From contig CM032230.1 in NCBI GenBank assembly GCA_019009955.1, positions 17,217,501 to 17,281,500 on the forward strand: a stretch of DNA of 64,000 nt, in the 5' to 3' direction. This document shows, piece after piece, positions 9,001 to 20,140 of the stretch. This stretch comes from Riptortus pedestris (Eukaryota > Arthropoda > Insecta > Hemiptera > Alydidae). Under the pieces are notes generated by a model. It was not told the DNA's origin, ran no database searches, and was given only the letters and a program-made list of their open reading frames with translations. Each line of letters opens with the position of its first letter. Within the stretch, counting starts at the first letter, position 1. Made by a program: the position numbers and the translations under genes.

Positions 9001-12000
9001 GGATGATGCGAGGAGGTGGAACAGCATTCTTGGTCCTTCGCTGAGAATACCAGGATGTTGGGAGGAGGTGGAACAGCATTCTTGGTCCTTCGGGGAGAAT
9101 ACCAGGATGATGGGAGAAGGTGAAACAGCATCCTTGGACATTCGGGGGGAATACCAGGATGTTGAGAGGAGGTGGAACAGCATCCTTGGTCTTTCGGGGA
9201 GAATACCAGGATGTTAGGAGGAGGTTGAACAGTATCCTTGGTCCTTCGGGGAGAATACCAGGATGTTGGGAGGAGGTGAAACAGCATCCTTGGTCCTTCG
9301 GAATACCAGGATGGAAGGTGGAACAGCATCCTTGGTCCTTCGGGGAGAATACCAGGATGTTGGGAGGAGGTGGAGCAGGATCCTTGGTTCTTCGGGGGAA
9401 TGCCAGGATGTTGGGAGGAGGTGGAACATCATCCTTGGTCCTTGGGGTAGAATGCCCAGATGTTGGGAGGCGGTGGAGCAGGATCCTTGGTTCTTCGGGG
9501 GAATGCCAGGATGTTGGGAGGAGGTGGAACATCATCCTTGGTCCTTGGGGTAGAATACCAGGATGATGAGAGGAGGTGGAACAGCATCCTTGGGCCTTCG
9601 GGGAGAATCCCAGGATTGTGGGAGGAGGTGGAAGAGCATCCTTGGTCCTTCGGGGAGAATACCAGGATGTTGGGAGGCGGTGGAACAGCATCCTTTGCCC
9701 TTCGGGGAGAATACCAGGATGTTGGGAGGAGCTAGAACAGCACCCTTGGTCCTTCAGAGAGAATACCAGGATGTTGGGAGGAGGTGGAACAGCATCCTTG
9801 AGTCTTTCGGGAGAATACCAGGATGTTTGAAGGAGGTGGAACAGCATCCTTGGTTTCGGGGAGAATACCAGGATGTTGGGAGGAGGTGAAACAGCATCCT
9901 TGGTCCTTCGGGGAGAATACCAGGATGTTAGGAGGAGGTGGAACAGCATCCTTGGTCCTTCGGGGAGAATACCAGGATGTTAGGAGGAGGTGAAACAGTA
10001 TCCTTGGTCCTTCGGGAGAATACCAGGATGATGGGAGGAGGTGGAACAGCATCCTTGGTCCTTCGGGAGAATACCAGGATGTTAGGAGGAGGTTGAACAG
10101 TATCCTTGGTCCTTCGTGGAGAATACCAGGATAATGGGAGGAGGTGAAACAGCATCATTGGTCCTTCGGGGAGAATACCAGGATGATGGGAGGAGGTGAA
10201 ACAGCATCCTTGGTCTGTCAGGGAGAATACCATGATGTTAGGAGGAAGGTGAATAGTATCCTTGGTCGTTCGTGGAGAATACCAGGATGATGAGAGGAGG
10301 TGGAACAGTATCCTTGGTCCTTCGGGGAGAATACCAGGATCATGGGAGGAGGTGAAACAGCATCCTTGGTCTGTCAGGGAGAATACCATGATGTTGCGAG
10401 GAGGTGGAACAGTATCCTTGGTCCTTCGGGGAGAATACCAGGATGATGGGAGAAGGTGAAACAGCATCCTTGGTCCTTCGGGGAGAATACCAGGATGTTA
10501 GGAGGAGGTTGAAGCGTATCCTTGGTCCTTTCGGGAGAATACCAGGATGTTGGGAGAAGGTGAAACAGTATCCTTGGTCCTTCGGGGAGAATACCAGGAT
10601 GATGGGAGGAGGTGAAACGGCATCCGCCGCCCGTTAGTCAAAAAATCAAGATATTGGGAGGCGGTGGAGCAGGATCCTTGACTCTTTTGAGACAATGCCA
10701 GGATGTTTGAAGGGAGTGGAGCAGGATCCTTGGTTTGGGGTAGAACGTCGGGCTGTTGGGAGTAGGTAGAACAGCATCCTTGGTCCTTCGGGGAGAATAC
10801 CAGGATGTTGTGATTAGGTAGAACAGCATCCTTGGGCCTTCGGGGAGAATACCAGGATGTTAGGAGGAGGTTGAACAGTATCCTTGGTCCTTCGTGGAGA
10901 ATACCAGGATGATGAGAGGAGGTGGAACAGCATCCTTGGTCTTTCAGGGAGGTTACCAGGATGTTAGGAGGAGGTTGAACAGTATCCTTGGTCCTTCGTG
11001 GAGAATACCAGGATGATGGGAGGAGGTGAAACAGCATCCTTGGTCCTTCGGGGAGAATACCAGGATGCTGGGAAAAGGAGGAACAGCATTCGTGGTCCTT
11101 CGGGGAGAATACCAGGATGTTGGGAGAAGGTGAAACAGTATCCTTGGACCTTCGGGGAGAATACCAGGATGATGAGAGGAGGTGTAACAGCATTCTTGGT
11201 CCTTCGAAGAGAATACCAGGATGTTAGGAGGAGGTTAAATCGTATCCTTGGTCCTTCGGGGAGAATACCAGGATGTTGGGAGGAGGTGGAACAGCATCTT
11301 TGATCTTTCAGAGAGAATACCAGGATGTTGGGAGGAGGTGGAACAGCATCCTTGGTCTTTCAGGGAGAATACCAGGATGTTGGGGGGAGGTGGAACAGCA
11401 TCCTTGGTCCTTCGAAGAGAATACCAGGATGTTGGGAGAAGGTGGAACAGCATCCTTGGTCCTTCGGGAAGAATACCAGGATCCTGGGAGGAGGTGGAAC
11501 AGCATCCTTGGTCTTTCGGGGAGAATACCAGGATGATGGGAGAAGGTGAAACAGCATCCTAGGTCTTTCGTGGAGAATACCAGGATGTTCGGCGGAGGTG
11601 GACAGGATGATGGGAGAAGGTGGAACAGCATCCTTGGTCCTTCGGGGAGAATACCAGGATGTGGAGGAGGCTTGGTCCTTCGGGGAGAATACCAGGATGT
11701 TGGGAGAAGGTGAAACAGTATCCTTGGACCTTCGGGGAGAAAAACAGTATCATGAGAGGAGGTGAAACAGCATTCTTGGTCCTTCTAATAGAAAACCAGT
11801 ATGTTGGGAGGAGGTGGAACAGCATTCTTGGTCCTTCGAAGAGAATACCAGGATGGTGGGAGGAGGTGGAACAGCATCCTTGGTCCTTCGGGGAGAATAC
11901 CAGGATGATGGGAGGAGGTGGAACAGCATCCTTGGTCATTCGGGGAGAATACCAGGATGTTGGGAGGAGGTGGAACAGCATACGTGGTCCTTCGGGGAGA

Positions 12001-12970
12001 ATACCAGGATGTTAGGAGGAGGTGAAACAGCATCCTTGGTCCTTCGGGAAGAATACCAGGATGTTAGGAGGAGGTTGAATCGTATCCTTGGTCCTTCGGG
12101 GAGAATACCAGGATGTTGGGAGAAGGTGAAACAGTATCCTTGGTCCTTCGAAGAGAATACCAGGATGTTGGGAGAAGGTGGAACAGCATCCTTGGTCCTT
12201 CGGGAAGAATACCAGGATACTGGGAGGAGGTGGAACAGCATGCTTGGTCTTTTAGGGAGAATACCAGGATGTTGGGAGGAGGTGGAACAGCATGCTTGGT
12301 CTTTTAGGGAAAATACCAGGATGTTGGGAGGAGGTGGAACAGCATCCTTGGTCCTTCGAAGAGAATACCAGGATGTTGGGAGGAGGTGGACAGCATTCTT
12401 GGTCCTTCGGGGAGAATACTAGGATGTTGGGAGTAGGTAGAACAGCATCCTTGGTCCTTCGGGGAGAATACCAGGATGTTGGGAGTAGGTGAAACAGCAT
12501 ACTTGGTCATTCGGGGAGAATACCAGGATGTTGGGAGGAGGTGGAACAGCATCCTTGGTCCTTCGGGGAGAATACCAGGATGATGGGAGAAGGTGAAACA
12601 GCATACTTGGTCATTCGGGGAGAATACTAGGATGTTGGGAGGAGGTGGAACAGCATCCTTGGTCCTTCGAAGAGAATACCAGGGTAATGGGAGGAGGTGG
12701 AACAGCATCCTTGATCTTTCAGAGAGAATACCAGGATGTTGGAGGGAGGTGGAACAGCATCCTTGGTCCTCGGAGAGAATACCAGGATGTTGGAGGAGGT
12801 GGAACAGCATCCTTGGTCTTTCAAGAAAAATACCAGGATGTTAGAAGGATGTGGAACAGCATCCTTGATCTTTCAGGAAGAATACCAGGATGTTAGAAGG
12901 AGGTGGAACAGCATCCTTGGTCCTTCAGAGAGAATACCAGGATGTTGGGAGGAGGTGGAACAGCATGCTT
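6024..12970. repeat. 52-bp minisatellite, about 130 units, 6.9 kb
   Basis: The consensus unit on + reads CTTGGTCCTTCGGGGAGAAT, then ACCAGGATGTTGGGAGGAGG, then TGGAACAGCATC, 52 bp in all. Units vary by substitutions and small indels. A distinct variant block containing CATCCGCCGTCCGTTAG, then an AAAAAATCAAGATATTGG unit and a GTAGAACGTCGGGCTGTTGG unit, recurs at about 6061, 7451 and 10611, so long segments have been duplicated. Since 52 is not divisible by three and the unit lacks minus-strand stops in all frames, open frames of up to 762 codons (7661-9949, minus) appear with a 52-residue protein period. They lack splice signals or an independent start, so I do not call them genes. GC content is far above the flanks. 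Confidence 0.97.
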
Positions 12971-13968
12971 TGGCAACCGATCAGGATATTGCGTCATCAT
13001 TCCAATAATCTTATTTATTTATAATTGAATCTGGGATTTATTCGAAAGGCCTAGTCTGGTGCTTTAGCTATAGTATTTTTGATAGTATAATAAGATGTAT
13101 TCACTTTGTATACATTTGATTGGCTGGCTTATACACCAACATAGCTTCGAACTGCATAGTTTTTTTCTCTTAAAGATGGCTTCCTTTCCTACTCCCCTAA
13201 GTATGGAGATGCTGTTGGCTTATTCACCTAAATATCTACAGGCTGCGTTGTTTATTGTCCTAAATAGAAATGGCTTCCTTTCCTTCACTCCGTATTTTGT
13301 CTGGTTTATACACCTAATAGCGGACTGTCTTGCTTATCCACCTAAATGTCACGAGACTACGTCTTGATTGGACTAACACAATTGTTTTTCTATTTAGTCT
13401 TAGTCCATTCACACTATTTCTTTTGCAGGATACTTTACCTATTATGGGTGCTTATTTATTTATTTATTGAGATAAGATAAACTTTGGATAATTATTTTTT
13501 TCTGGGGATTTATTTAATTTTCGTAATAAAATACTATGGTTTTATACATAAGAAAAACATCGTGACCCTCTTAACCAATTAGCATTCTTGGAAAGAGACG
13601 CAATTCCTATGTGCGATTATAATTGAGCCTTGACCAATAGATAGCATACGCTATAATGCTCAGTCTTGGGCTCTGTAGTTAGTCGGTTATCAGCTGTTAA
13701 TGTCTCGGTCTGGGGTGCATTTGTTAAATGTATGCGTAAAGCAAGAAACCTGTTGCTTTATTCACCGGCGTTTCGAAACGCGGACAACATGGAGGTACAC
13801 GCTGTCAGCTCGATAATAACCAAATGCCACCAGTCTTACAAAACACTATTATCAGCAGAATGCGCTCTTACTCTATGGCCAATGGCGAAACGTATGGTTA
13901 TTTCATTCAAAATGGAAGTGCATCTAAAATTAAATTATTCTAACAATGTAGGTTATACGAGCTGTAAT
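12971..13968. other. Unassigned; 146-codon open frame not recognised
   Basis: 13100-13370 holds a loose direct repeat (ATGGCTTCCTTTCCT twice, about 100 bp apart). An open frame from 13666 to 14106 (+) begins at TTG. Its last 40 or so codons are SINE sequence, which argues against a real gene. The first 100 codons match no family I recognise. Confidence 0.4.
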
Positions 13969-14205
13969 GATGCTGTTGTTATTGTTATTTATTTACGTCC
14001 ACTTCGTGCCGCTGAGCCTAATCGGGATGTGTTATCTACAGGTTACCGCCCTTTCCCAGCCAGGATGGGACTCATGACTTTATTTAATGAGTTCGTCACT
14101 AAATAAAGCCCTATTGCCCACATGGGATGGCTAGCTTTAGCAAGAATATTAAGACCAATGCCTTAACTCTTATGGCTAACCAACTATAACGAAAACACCG
14201 TCTAG
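13969..14205 (-). repeat. tRNA-derived SINE, reverse orientation
   Basis: Reads in reverse: (AATA)n tail, CGTCCACTTCGTGCCGCTGA, GGGATGTGTTATCTACAGG, AGCCAGGATGGGACTC, AATGAGTTCGTCACTAAAT. A tRNA-like head with AAGACCAATGCCTTAACTCT follows near 14150-14175. Confidence 0.78.
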
Positions 14206-14419
14206 TTGACTATATTGCTTAAATAACAATGTATTAATAATTAATTGAATATTTATCCTGTGCAAATCTTCTCTTTCTAATCCCATATAAATTCACCTCA
14301 AGTGTCCGCGGCATTTTGCCTTATCTCTCAAAAATTTACATAATTTTAAGAATACTGACAGCCCAGACTTCCGTGATAGCTAAATTCCATCTACTTAATT
14401 ATTCAAAATATAAAAATAC
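14206..14419. other. No identifiable feature
   Basis: AT-rich spacer between a SINE and the R2 repeat. Confidence 0.4.
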
Positions 14420-14790
14420 ATCTGTATAAATAAAACTCTAAAGTTGGTCAAATGTTTTATTTAAATTCAGCCGGGTCGATTTTTTTTTTTATAAATGAAA
14501 CCATCTGATCAAAAAAATCTTGTCTATTTGTTCGCACGTTTGTTGCTCAAACACTCCAAAACGGATGGGAAGATCTCTATGGATTTTTATATTTATGAGT
14601 CAATTATCCAATTGTACAACATAGGCTATTTGAGAGTCTGAATTTTCAACTAGAATGGTGGGAGTCAAAAACTTCCACTTGAAAATATATATTCACCAAT
14701 ATACTTGTTAGACTTGGTTTTGTCAAAAAATGTAAACAATGAATTGTGTTTAGAATGAAAGTGTTAGTAACGATTTATATTTATGAATTT
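14420..14790 (+). repeat. Dispersed repeat family R2, copy 2
   Basis: Aligns in order with 3085-3490, including AAACTCTAAAG, TTTAAATTCAGCCGGG, CAAATCTTGT-type and ATGAGTCAATTATCC blocks and GAATTGTGTTTAGAATGAAA. A further partial copy (AGTCGTTAATATAGATTTTG, then GTAGAATGAATTATG) lies at about 14925-15065. Confidence 0.55.
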
Positions 14791-15254
14791 TGACTTGCGT
14801 CATCCGGAAAAACTGTTGGTGTTTCCTTAAAATGCCTGAATAGAATCTGGATATTGTATTGTATGAAGGGAATGAGTATTGTTAATATGAGTGATATGGT
14901 ACTCCATGTGGATTTACTTCGACATTAAAAAATATTCGATAACACAGTCGTTAATATAGATTTTGTTGGGAAAATGTGTAGAATGAATTATGATTAGACT
15001 ACACAATTTTTTTTTTAGTTTTAAAGTCCTAAAACTTAGATTCATGGATTTTCAAATTTTGACTACTTCATTTCTACATACAGTTCCTCTATCATTGTAG
15101 GAGTGGGGATTGGAATAACATAATTAGATTTCCACGGGAAACCATTTTTATTTCAATCGACAAAGATGGGAAAGTTTTTTATTGTTTCCAACTTCGAGCA
15201 ACACCTTAAACATTGTTTTACAGTATTACAACAGAAAGCCTGAACAAAACTTTA

Positions 15255-15470
15255 TCTTATTTTTTTCACTGGATGCTAAGATGATACAATCGTTGAGGAA
15301 AAAATACATTTATTTGACCCCGAGAACGATAATAAATTCGTCAACATTCTTTCAATAGGCATTCCACGCTTTGTGCGTAAAACTATAAATATGATTAATT
15401 TGAAAGCATTAAATGGATTATATAGTACCTCCGTTATCCAATATTTATATTTCGACCGCGAAACCATTAC
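15255..15470 (+). repeat. Dispersed repeat family R3, copy 1
   Basis: Shares GATAATAAATTCGTCAA, TTCCACGCTTT and TATAAATATGA-like blocks with 53805-53945. A 77-codon minus frame across it has no recognisable domain. Confidence 0.5.
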
Positions 15471-15721
15471 TATGTCAATTAATTTCCGAATAATAGCACT
15501 CCTAATCATAAATTCACCAAACTACTTATATCTCGGGTAAAGCAAATAAAAAGAAGTACTTTTACTGTTCATGTAACACGCCATTTGTGTTATTCATGAA
15601 TTTGACAAGATGATTTGGTGAATCTAATCTGAGCCATTTCCCGTGGGAATTTGAAATTGTCAACTATTTCAACCCGTCAACGACTGGTAACACTGCTAGG
15701 TAAGGAAATAAATAAATTCCA

Positions 15722-16090
15722 TCATGCAGCGGCTACGTAAACTAAGCAGATTTCCCACATTCTGCAATGATAGAAGCAGTGACTTCATCTCACTATATAT
15801 TCTCTATATCTAAGTAAAAATCCGATGAGTAGAAGCATACTATAGGGAAAAAAAAACTGCAAGTAACTCGGTTAATATTTGAGTTATAGAGTGATATTAT
15901 AACAAAAATTGTAGTGCATCAATAGTCTAAAAAGACTGGTTTTATAAAGGTTTCGATATTGCTCATAATAACCGAAATATTGTAAATTTTAAAATTGCTA
16001 GTTCTGTTTCAGCCATAAACTCATATGATCTTTAGTATTAAATATAACAGTAATATATTGACTATTGTATAGATCCAATAAACATTTTCG
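15722..16090 (-). mobile_element. HLE element, reverse, right half
   Basis: Right terminus in reverse (ATGCAGCGGCTACGTAAACT, then AAGCAGATTTCCCACA) at 15724-15759. Decayed body blocks follow: AACTCGGTTAATATTTGAG, then GTTTCAGCCATAAACTC. Left end not found. Confidence 0.65.
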
Positions 16091-16094
16091 AGTT

Positions 16095-16430
16095 GAGAAC
16101 ATAAAATCTTAAATAATTAAGTCTTCACGCGTATTTGCACGTACCTTGCACAATAAAACTTCTGTGAAAACAATATTTGGTGTCTAAGCTTCCAAATAAA
16201 GTGGTTCACGATATAACTGATTATGACAAGAGTAGGAGTGGGGTTTCCTGAAGTGGAACTATCTTGGTTAATATTTACGATAGAGACAATACACATATAT
16301 ATATAACAGCATTTATAGGATATTAAATTTGCAATATCATTGGTACTATTTATATTTTCAATCCAGCGTAAATATGAAGATATTTTGAATTTTTTGAATT
16401 CCCCCTCTTCATCCAGATTCCAGCCATTAA
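16095..16430 (-). mobile_element. HLE body fragment, reverse arm of an inverted pair
   Basis: Reverse-orientation body: ACAATATTTGGTGTCTAAGC, GAGTAGGAGTGGGGTTTCCT, TTGGTTAATATTTACGATAG, CCAGCCATTAATGA. It abuts a forward fragment at about 16435, giving a head-to-head arrangement. Confidence 0.65.
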
Positions 16431-16435
16431 TGAAT

Positions 16436-16710
16436 AGTCCAGTGGGAGAAGGAGGAATTTCGAAAAATCTTAATATATCCGTTATTAACCAATCTTATTG
16501 AAAATTAATGATCTGTAAATTTTAAAATGTATAATTTTTCACCAGCATCATTACTAACCGAGATAATTGCATTTCTTAGTTTTCGGCATTTAGTACCCCC
16601 CCCCCCTCCCCTGCTACTCATGTCATTTTAACAATAAGCTGTTATATTATTAAGAACTTTATTTTAAGCCTAAATACCCAATATTGCTCTCATTGAACTT
16701 TTAGGTTAGA
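16436..16710 (+). mobile_element. HLE body fragment, forward arm of an inverted pair
   Basis: Forward-orientation body: CCAGTGGGAGAAGGAGGA, AACCGAGATAATTGCATTTC, TTTCGGCATTTAGTA, then a C run, CTACTCATGTCA, and AATATTGCTCTCATTGAAC. Confidence 0.65.
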
Positions 16711-16794
16711 TTTATTGATCAACTAATGTTTGATAAGTATTTCGGATTAACTGAAGCGCCCTTTAGACGGCAAGTCCTGCTGCTGGCCCGTCGA

Positions 16795-17309
16795 ACCATC
16801 ATTATTGTAAATGTAATGTGCTATAAATGTTGCTATATCATTTTTTTCCATATCTGCAATATTAACCGAGATATTTTCATTGCTTAGTTGTGAGCCTTAA
16901 CCCCCCACTCCTACTCATTTCATATTAACAATAAGCTGTTAGATCAGGGACCACTTTAATTGTAGCTCAAATACCAAATATTGCTTCCATAGAACTCTTA
17001 CTACTTGAAGTACATGCAAATACATTCTGTGTTACTTAAGATTTTACATATTTACTCGAAAATGTTTATTTGATATATGCCATAATCAACATTTATCTGT
17101 TGAACTCAACACAAAAGTAAGCCATTGTCGCAAACGGCTGAAATAGGACAAGAAATCTAAGGGAGAAGAGAAATCTAAGAATTCGAAAATTCATAGTATC
17201 TTTGTTATTAATAGCCGTATCGAAAAATGCCATGGAACCAATCTTGTTTAACTATTGATGGCCTAATTATTATTGTTCTATAATTTTTTTTTCGTAACTT
17301 AAACATTAA
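16795..17309 (+). mobile_element. HLE element, two-module form, left part (split by piggyBac)
   Basis: Module 1 ends with ATTAACCGAGATATTTTCAT, CCCCCCACTCCTACTCAT and AATACCAAATATTGC. A linker with AAAATGTTTATTTGATATA leads into module 2 (AACGGCTGAAATAGGACA; CATGGAACCAATCTTGTTT). It is interrupted at TTAA 17306-17309 by the piggyBac-like element and resumes at 18317 (GCGAGTGTACGAATATTC), matching the uninterrupted copy near 21020-21060. Confidence 0.75.
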
Positions 17310-17672
17310 CCCGGAGCGGGAACGTTAGATCAATCTGACTCAGCAACATCTTTGGAGTGCTCTAGAAATTATATTCCTTTATTTCTGAACTTGTCCACCA
17401 GTCTACCTTCAAACTAAGTTCTGATGGTCAGCTGGCAATATTTACTTGTATTTTATTACAGGAACGTGGTGTGTTATTTTGTCCCAAAATTGTTCGTGGG
17501 TCTGTCTCGTCCAACGTTTCTATTAACGTGCCATTTTTTTAACAGGGCCAGCACATCTAAACAGTATTATAACGTTAACGATCGGAAAGATATTGAATTA
17601 ATTCAGGTACGTTTAGAAGAAAATGATTGTTAATTCAAATAAAAGGTTAGAACCGCCAATATAAATGATACT

Positions 17673-17816
17673 ATTGTCATACCTCTCGGTGGAGACCGTC
17701 GTCACTGGATGATGTTTGCGTACCGTTGGCCAGCGGGTTCGCTGCGAAGGCATCATGTTCATCTCCCACTCAACCTTCAGCCAGTGACGACGGTCTCCAC
17801 CGATAGGTATGACAAT
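17673..17816. repeat. 36-bp inverted repeat inside the piggyBac-like element
   Basis: Arm 17673-17708 (contains GGTGGAGACCGTCGTCACTG) and arm 17781-17816 (its near-exact reverse complement) enclose 72 bp. The arms translate to mirrored peptides on both strands, which explains two overlapping short open frames (17613-17834 minus, 17709-17954 plus). It may be a nested foldback or a rearrangement during internal deletion. Confidence 0.8.
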
Positions 17817-17940
17817 AAAATTATTGTTTATCAAGTGATGATGACATTGGAGGTTCTTCTATTGAATTATACGACTACTAGCGCAAAAAATTGCCAAGTA
17901 CGAGCCTTCACAAAGAGGCAGGCCGGGCCCCAAAAAAATA

Positions 17941-18042
17941 GGGCGCTGCATTGACTCTAAGGACAATAAGTCAAAGAATTTTTGTAAAAAATGCTTCAAC
18001 TACACTTGTCTGAATCATGCCGGCATTAATTGTACTCAGTAG
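17941..18042 (+). pseudogene. piggyBac transposase C-terminal cysteine-rich domain, relic
   Basis: The frame from 17941 reads RCIDSKDNKSKNFCKKCF followed by NYTCLNHAGINCTQ and a TAG at 18040-18042. The C-x(n)-CxxC-x(4)-C-x2-H-x(5)-C spacing matches the zinc-binding tail of piggyBac transposases, which binds the terminal repeats. Upstream coding is frameshifted: the preceding KRQAGPQKN peptide is in another frame. The catalytic DDD core is not visible. This is a broken transposase gene. Confidence 0.7.
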
Positions 18043-18369
18043 AGGGGATTTATATTTTTTTCATTTTGTATATTATATCTATTCATTTTTTTCAGATTTT
18101 GAATATTAAAACAATATAAATCTGATGTTTATTGTGTAATTTATTTTTCAATATTAACTGAATGAGACATTTAATTAATAAAAATTAAATAATGTGGATT
18201 AAGTGTAGATTAAATCGCCCTTCTAGCGGCTAGCTTCTAGCTAATGACTAGCGGTTCAATTTGACCCAACGTTCTCAATTTGGTGAGAATTTTTAACGTT
18301 CCCCGTGCCGGGTTAAGCGAGTGTACGAATATTCTGTGTTTCAGCAGCCGGCTTTTCACTTAGATTTAG

Positions 18370-18784
18370 AAAAAAAGACCGTCACGCAGGGGCTGCGTAA
18401 ACTAAGCAGATTTCCCACGCGAAGTTATACAATAGAGAAATCTCCATACGAGAACCGAACAGTTACGCCCGAACTAGCTTTTGGCGGGAAACTCACTCGT
18501 CCGTTATTGGCCCACATTTAATAAAAATGCAAATAACTCGGTCAATATTCAATACAGAGAATAAATGTATAGAACAATATTTATATCTATACAATCTTTT
18601 GATCCGACGTATGGTAACGGAGATATTTCGAATTTTCGAAAAATCCCCCCTTTAACCCCCACCCCTCCTCCCACTGTTCCGATTTCAGCCATTAACGACT
18701 TTAAACTGTATGTTTGCATAAAACGTTTAAATATCGAGTTTGGTAACGATCAAACAAAAATTGCGACCGCTAGAGCGTTACCAG

Positions 18785-18843
<59 letters not shown>

Positions 18844-18913
18844 AAGAAAATTGTCGAAAATCGCGTCATGAGTACGGCCTGAATAGCTGATTTCCCTTAA
18901 GGGAAACCTGCTA
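18370..18913 (-). mobile_element. HLE element, complete copy, reverse
   Basis: The right end in reverse is at 18370-18420 (AAAGACCGTCACGCAGGGG, then AAGCAGATTTCCCACGCG). The left end, with palindrome TTTCCCTTAAGGGAAA, is at 18891-18906. It carries the GC-richer module also present at 20410-20580 and 43640-43790, and a (TA)n tract at 18789-18841. Length is about 540 bp, with no coding capacity. Confidence 0.85.
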
Positions 18914-19619
18914 ATACATAGGGAGAAGAGATTAACAGTGTGTCATAACAGAATTCCGATTAGTTTATGAGTGCCTGGTCGCCGGACATTTTAATTCTAT
19001 AAGCCAACCAATTTTCCTTGTATTTTCAAATTGACTGTTGCTTGAACGGTATCTTCAGCCATTAATGTTTTGAGTATTTGCCTTGCGAGCAGTGAGATAA
19101 TAACTAGATTGCATAAGGTAGCTCTAAGGACAGAACCTTGGCGACTCCCACTTGATACAAGTGCAAACTGTCCAAGGAAACATTGAACACAAACAATATT
19201 GTCGGAGGACTCTAAGATGAGCGAATTTCCTGCCACTTCCAATCATATCTTGTTCGTATCATCTCACATTCTAATCTTTATTCCGCTCTAGGAGTTGTGG
19301 GTCAGTTGAAAAGAACCAATCCTATGGAAAACTTAATTCCCCATAAACGTTACTATATACAAATTTTCTCTATCATGAATATTAACTGTGATATTTGTAT
19401 TTTACGCATACAATATTAACCAACTTTCTGTTAATACTGTTACGTTATTAGACACATTATTCTAAGCATAAATAACAAATATTGTTGTCAAGAGACATTT
19501 TCTGCGACGTGTATGCTAATTCGTTCTGGAAGTTAAGAAAAAGTTCTTCAAATATCAATCAATACTAAACTGGAAAGGAAAAAAATGAGGCACATTCAAA
19601 ACTATTCTACACATACACA
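18914..19619. other. No identifiable feature
   Basis: Unremarkable sequence. A minus 81-codon frame at 18997-19242 lacks a recognisable domain. Confidence 0.4.
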
Positions 19620-19622
19620 TAT

Positions 19623-19691
<69 letters not shown>

Positions 19692-20077
19692 TACATTTGT
19701 CTGTTAACTCTCTAATAGTCGCAATTTGATTTTGAATGTCACCTTACTCGATATTTAAAAGTATTATGTGTTAAACTAAAGGTCGGTCAAGTGGAGAGAG
19801 GGCGATATTTGAAAATTCAAAATATCTCCATTATGATACATCGGATCGAAAAAGCTTATAAAAAGAATCTTACGGCAAATATAATAGTCTAGAAATGTTG
19901 TAATGTACCTTTTGCTCTACTCTTCAATGCTAACCGAGATATTTGCACTTATTAGTTTTAGCAGATTTCCCATAAGGGAAATCAACTAATGAGGCCGTAC
20001 TCATGATACGATTTTAGACAATTTTCGTCAAATGTCCATCGATTCTATCCAAGAGATGACGAAAATTAGGTCCCTCC

Positions 20078-20140
<63 letters not shown>

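Larger units (their letters stand above)
17310..18312 (+). mobile_element. piggyBac-like element, internally deleted (about 1.0 kb)
   Basis: TTAA at 17306-17309 and 18313-18316 flanks inverted termini. The left is CCCGGAGCGGGAACGTTA; the right, in reverse complement, is CCCGGCACGGGGAACGTTA. TTAA duplication and CCC-starting inverted ends are diagnostic of the piggyBac superfamily. Near the right part is a cysteine-rich C-terminal coding relic (17941-18042). The element is far shorter than an autonomous one (usually above 2 kb), so most of the transposase is gone. Its host is an HLE copy, whose sequence is continuous if the element and one TTAA are removed. Confidence 0.88.

Noticed and set aside
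7661..9949. 762-codon minus-strand open frame
   Set aside because: It lies wholly within the 52-bp minisatellite, and the same peptide blocks appear in all frames. No splice or promoter evidence, so treated as a repeat artefact.
13666..14106. 146-codon + strand open frame
   Set aside because: The last third is reverse-orientation SINE sequence and the first part matches no known protein. No ATG at the start.
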